Source of the DNA: Motacilla alba alba
Lineage: Eukaryota; Chordata; Aves; Passeriformes; Motacillidae
Assembly: GCF_015832195.1 (NCBI RefSeq)
Contig: NC_052027.1
Coordinates: forward strand, 12,334,149 to 12,398,148
Length of the DNA: 64,000 nucleotides
Direction: 5' to 3'
Of the stretch, positions 59,676 through 64,000 are shown piece after piece. Made by a program: the position numbers and the translations under genes. Position 1 is the first letter of the stretch. Each line of letters begins with the position of its first letter. Under the pieces are notes generated by a model. The model did no database searches. It saw only the letters and a list, made by a program, of their open reading frames with translations, and was not told where the DNA came from.

Positions 59676-62600
59676 CTATTTCCACTTCAAGTCACATATT
59701 AGTGCTATATGATCAGAAGGATGTGAAACACTTGGCAAAGCCTGGTGGGTTGTTATTTCTTCATGACTTGGCAATGGAATAACTTGTTCAACCTCTAGAG
59801 CGTTTCTGTCAATGAAAATGTAGTCCAGACATCCATGAAAGCCACCAACATAGTTGGTATAAGCAGGTTCTCCACAAGCACTTAGCAGCTTGAAAGGATG
59901 GCTTAGAGACATACTGCACCTTTCTTCCTCCCCATTTGAGACCCAGTCTTCGTGATCTTCAGCAATGCCACCACTGCTGATAAAACTGTACGCTCCTGAG
60001 GAGGGTGTGCTGTTAAAATCTCCACAGAATATGACGGGGATCCCGGGGTACAAGTCACATGCTACATGCCTGATGTGAGACATGGCTACAGCAATCTGGA
60101 TCAGCCGGATGTTCCCACCTAAGGACATAAAAAAGTATTATTTCAAATAATGCAAAACAGCGCAGCGCTGGAGGTGCTCAGTGGGTTGCTCATTTAAGCA
60201 TATATAGCTCTGAAACAGCAATCCTGAATTTTAGAATGGTTTTCATGAATTAAGAAGCCTTTAAAGTTTGTGACTATGGCTTTTGAATAACAGTTTTTGA
60301 ATAACAGACAATTTCAATTTAAACTTGCCCATGCAAGAACTCTGAAGCTTAACACCCATATACAGCAGTTTTCCATTTCATGGCAACCATCCTAATAATG
60401 TTCCCAAAAAGGCACAGAACCAAAAGAAAACTAACAGAGAAGAGAAGAATCTCTCCTAACAGCTTCTGGAGCCCAATCTGGTTGCTCCTCCTGGCAGTAC
60501 TCTGGGAGAGCTCCATGTTCAACAGGTATGGGAAACCATAAGCACACACAAAGCTCTCTCTGTTTTATGGTCTGCTTTTTGGGTGAATTGTGTGTTATGT
60601 GACTTGCCTTGCTTTCAGCTGGATTCTATTGACTCCTAGGCACACTAAAAAAATAAATATCACACTAAAAAAATAAATAAATAAACAGATCCAGGATTCT
60701 GGCTTGATTTCATCTAGAGAAGAAGTGAGGCAGGAAACCCTCAGTTCCAGAAGAAAAGGCTGTAGTTGCAAAAGAATGGTGGGAAATCTATTCTCCCAAG
60801 AAAGAGCAAAAACCTTTCCAAACCCAGTTATCCTACAGGCAGGAATGTGGCACAATTACCTTTGGGGTGCCAGTATAGGTGGGTATTTGCTACACAAAGC
60901 TTCCTGGAAGGATCAGTTGTAGACTGAAGAACCGAAACCTTTAAGAGAGAAAACAGTCTTTGTTAAGTCTTAAATAGAGAGATGATATATTTGAAAATGC
61001 ACTAGTCAGCTTATGCCTTTGTGGCAATCCAGTTCAAAGAATCTGATGCTTATAGCCAATAAACTTAATTTAGGAGCTGTACTTTTCAATAATCTTCATT
61101 ATAAGGTCTAAATACCAGCCAAAATATTACCACTACATCACTTAACAAACATTATTCTGACTGTGTCTGGTTTGACCATATTTTTTCATAAGATATAGTT
61201 CACACTGTACCATTCTGAAATATTTTTATATTCATTCTCTGCAACAGAACTGGAGCTAAATCTCCGTTTTTAGCAAGCAAATGTAGCATACCATAATTGC
61301 TAAACATAATTGAACAAAAATGTGGAGGTGATTTCAGTTGTCAAAGAAATCCCGTTGGTCCTACTCAGTCCATGAACAGGAAACTTCTACCAGTGTTGCT
61401 GCAGTTCCTGACACAGCCTTCTCTCCTACACACTTGTACCTGCACGACAGCTCCGTGGGCAGACCCTCTGGCATCAGGAAGCTCACACACCTGTCCGACC
61501 TTATTTGTCCCCCTCCTGTCACTTGCTAAAAAGGCATTATAAAGCATACTCAACTAACTCACCTAAAATTGATTTATAAGGTCTAAGTTTTGTAAAATAT
61601 ATTCTTACATATAAAAGTAAGTGGTGAAACACTGGCTGCCAATAACACCAGCCAGGAATCACTACCTGGCCCAGAATCTCAGCAGCTGTCTTCATTTTAA
61701 AGCAAAATAATATTGCCTTTTTTACCAAATTTTGATAATTCCATATATGCCATTCAGTAAGAACTCAATGTTTTGTTTTTGTTCCTAAGTTGATCTTCTT
61801 CTCTATCCATTACTCCAGCTAACAGAGAACAAAGTTCCACGTTTCAAACTCTTAATCCCTCACCTCCCTTCTGCTGCTTGAGGCTCAACAACGCTGGCCC
61901 AGCTACACCTCGAGACAGTGGGAGGAGGAGAAAGGGGGGGAAGAAGAGGGGAAAGAGAAGAAGGCGTATCAAAGCTGGTATACCTGCAGCACAGAGGACC
62001 TCTGCAGCACCTTCTCCTGCACCAGGGGGTACTTGGCCAGCTGCTCACACAGCTCCTTGTGCAGCGGCTCTGAGAGCAGGGCTTCGCTGAAAGCGATGTC
62101 GTGCTGGCTGAGGAGACTGAACTTGTCCCTGCGATAGAAAGTGGCCAGGCCCTCGTGCTGCTTCTCCTTAATCTTGAACAGCCCCTCCAGTCCAAAAGCA
62201 TCTAGCGCCGGGGCCAAGCTGTCCACGAAGACAGATTTATCCACCTCTTGCAAGCAGATGAGATCGGCGCTGTAGCCCGCCAGCTCCTTCTTGAGCAGGT
62301 TCTGGCGGTAGTCGATCTCCAGGGCGTAGGGAGCGCAGTAGGGGTAGAGCACGGTGCGGGAGAACTCCGTCTGCGCGTAGGTGTCGGCCAGGATGTTGTA
62401 GGAGACGGCGCGGACGGAGCCGCGGCCACAAACCTTCTTGGTGTAGAGGTGCCGGGCGTCGAAGGTGCAGACGCCGGGCCCGGCCTCCACGGGGCCGCTG
62501 CTTTCCACCTCGAGGGCCGGGCCGTAGCGCTGCTCCCCGTCCCCGGGCGTGCAGCGCAGCTTCAGCCGCAGCCCCACCAGCGCGTTCGACGGCGTGAACA

Positions 62601-63222
62601 CGCGCTCGGCCGCCGCCGTCTCCACCCAGGCCTCCCCAGCCGCTTCCCCGCCGCCCGCGGGGCGCTGCTCGCGGAACCAGCGGAACAGGCAGTGCTGCGG
62701 AGCCGCGAACTCGGCGCTCACCTTGGGGCACACGGGGAAGCCGGCGAGGAGCGAGCGCGGCAGGCGGAGCTCGGTGAGCGCGGGCGGGTTGCGCTCCACG
62801 CGGTAGCGCGCGTCCCCGATGTGCAGCACGGCGCCGTCCTGCCAGGCAGCCGCGTTCGGCACCTCCTCCGCCACCGCCGCGCCGTCGCTGGAGAACAGCC
62901 GCACGGCCGGCACCGCCGCCTCGCCCTCCGCGCCGCCCTCCGCCCGCGCCTTCTTGCTCTTCTTGCCCCCTTTGCCGTGGCCCTTAGCGGCGTTGGTGGC
63001 GATGCGCGCCAGCGCCCGCCCCAGCGGCTCCGCCTGGTCGCGCTGCATGTGCCGAGCACTGCCGTCGGGCAGCACGAACCGCAGGCTCAGCTTGGGCTCG
63101 GACGGCACGCAACGCACCACGGCGCGCTCCATGGCGGCGGGCGGGCGGCCGCCGCCGCCGTGCGGAGGTGCGGCGGGGGAGCCGCGGAGGCTCCGGAGGG
63201 CGGAGCGCAGCCGGCGCCACAT
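59676..63222 (-). CDS. PDE12: PDE12, 2'-phosphodiesterase / mitochondrial deadenylase, 3 coding exons, 586 aa
   Basis: PDE12 degrades 2',5'-oligoadenylates of the RNase L pathway and trims poly(A) in the mitochondrial matrix. Exons (minus strand): 63222-61984, 60938-60860, 60118-59676; 1,761 nt, phases agree, GT/AG junctions. Human is 609 aa. Residues 1-30 are Arg-rich with no acidic residue, as in a mitochondrial presequence. Then come MERAVVRCVPSEPKLSL and a Lys-rich linker (about 80-95). The C-terminal endonuclease/exonuclease/phosphatase domain begins near residue 270 at VSYNILADTYAQTEF, with metal and catalytic residues LQEVD (E326), GDFNSTPSS (D473, N475) and SDH (D575, H576) all present. 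A two-residue insertion relative to human (KIKEKQHEG) lies at about 350. The linker before the catalytic domain is shorter than in human, which accounts for the length difference. The start matches the human N-terminus MWR. Confidence 0.97.
60119..60859 (-). other. PDE12: PDE12 intron 2
   Basis: A 741-bp intron. It contains two short tandem duplications: a 20-bp unit CACACTAAAAAAATAAATAT repeated at 60,641-60,680, and a TTTTGAATAACAG unit repeated at 60,281-60,307. No other feature recognised. Confidence 0.8.
60939..61983 (-). other. PDE12: PDE12 intron 1
   Basis: A 1,045-bp intron. On the plus strand it contains a dense purine tract (61,917-61,966), so the PDE12 pre-mRNA has a C/U-rich tract just after the exon 1 donor. 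No coding exon or repeat recognised in the remainder. Confidence 0.75.
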
Positions 63223-63480
63223 GGACCCGGCGCCGCTGCGGCTTCCGCGGGGCGCGGCCGGAACCGCCGGGCGGGGCGGGGCTGCGCCGTCACCGCGCGC
63301 GACGGGGGCGGGGCAACGGGCGGGGCGGCCGCTGCCGCCAGCGCGCGCGGCAAGGGGCGGGGCCGCGCGGGAGGCGGGAAGGGGGCGGGCTCGCGCCGCC
63401 GGCCGTGAGGCAGCGCCCCCTGCCGGTGCCTCGTGCCCCGCTCCGCGCCGTGCTCTCGCTCCCGTGCCCGCAGCCCGCGC
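62200..63480 (-). promoter_or_regulatory. PDE12: PDE12 CpG island and promoter
   Basis: A CpG-dense block covers most of PDE12 exon 1 and its upstream flank. Upstream of the start codon are ETS-type CCGGAA/TTCCG cores (about 63,241 and 63,256) and GC boxes (GGGGCGGGGC-like near 63,277, 63,308 and 63,355). No TATA box. The transcription start was not determined. Confidence 0.7.
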
Positions 63481-64000
63481 CCCGCCGTTAACCCGCCGGG
63501 AGTCTGGCCACCGGAGAACCTGCGGGTTCTATTCCCTCAGCAGCGAGACCCCCTCTACTCTGCGCAGCTTCCTGGCCAACGGACGTTCGAGGCGTGGGCG
63601 GGGTCTCCCTCATAACGCCCCAATGCTAATTGCCTGTGGATAAATCCTTTAACGTCAAGAGTTTGGGTTTGCGTTCTGTTCGTGAGAAAACATTCCATGT
63701 CTGGGTTGAGACCTCACGCTGAACAGTCCCGGGCAGTGAGAGCCACGCTAGGAAGGTGTCCAGGACTTAGGAAAACAGACATAAAATCCACCCCCCCCCC
63801 CTCCACCCCTGCTCCCTCAGCCTCTGCGCGTGAGGCTCTGCCCACACAGACACAAAATTAGGATTTTAAAGCCTCTTTTGCCAAGTGTGGGCAGGTGGGT
63901 AGCAAATCTGTAGAGTTCCTTAAAATTTCCATCTATAGTTGTACAAAAAGGAAAAGCTTAGCAACAGCCACCTGATGCTTGAGGCTATTATATTTCTAAT
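63480..64000. other. Flank upstream of PDE12
   Basis: GC content falls off from the CpG island. A C run lies at about 63,791-63,801. No exon of a further gene recognised; in the human block the next gene in this direction is DNAH12 (general knowledge), but nothing here shows it. Confidence 0.5.

Noticed and set aside
62248..63408. 386-codon plus-strand open frame
   Set aside because: Mirror frame of the PDE12 coding exon in GC-rich DNA; the minus frame has the conserved catalytic domain.

Overview
This window is vertebrate nuclear DNA, most likely from a bird. It carries four intron-containing protein-coding genes with GT/AG exon boundaries, CpG-island promoters on an AT-rich background, little repeat content, and truncated 3' ends of CR1 retroposons, which are typical of avian and other sauropsid genomes. 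No prokaryotic, viral or organellar unit was seen. The gene order SLMAP (minus), DENND6A (plus), ARF4 (plus), PDE12 (minus) matches, from general knowledge, the block on human 3p14.3, so this is conserved synteny.

Layout. 1-11,077 is intron of SLMAP, which runs leftward out of the window; only its start-codon exon (FHA domain, 11,078-11,275) and a CpG-island promoter near 12.5-12.7 kb with a candidate 5'UTR exon are present. 12.7-18.6 kb is intergenic, with one CR1 copy. DENND6A occupies 19,012-39,015 (20 coding exons, 591 aa), with a 3'UTR ending near 40.73 kb. A short intergenic stretch with another CR1 leads to the ARF4 promoter. ARF4 occupies 42,497-52,003 (6 coding exons, 180 aa). 52.3-58.5 kb is intergenic between convergent 3' ends. 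PDE12 occupies 59,676-63,222 on the minus strand (3 coding exons, 586 aa), with its CpG-island promoter at the right edge.

How the genes relate. ARF4 and DENND6A both serve membrane traffic (an ARF GTPase and a Rab14 exchange factor), SLMAP is a membrane-anchored STRIPAK subunit, and PDE12 is a mitochondrial 2'-phosphodiesterase/deadenylase. They are independent transcription units and nothing suggests co-transcription.

I found no convincing new system. The observations most worth checking are: a possible alternative last exon, or old retrocopy fragment, inside DENND6A intron 18; two in-frame PDE12 starts with opposite Kozak strength flanking a mitochondrial-type leader; a duplicated TGACGTG element in the ARF4 promoter beside two opposed ZNF143-like sites; a 31-bp minisatellite in DENND6A intron 1; and a short upstream ORF on the candidate SLMAP leader exon.
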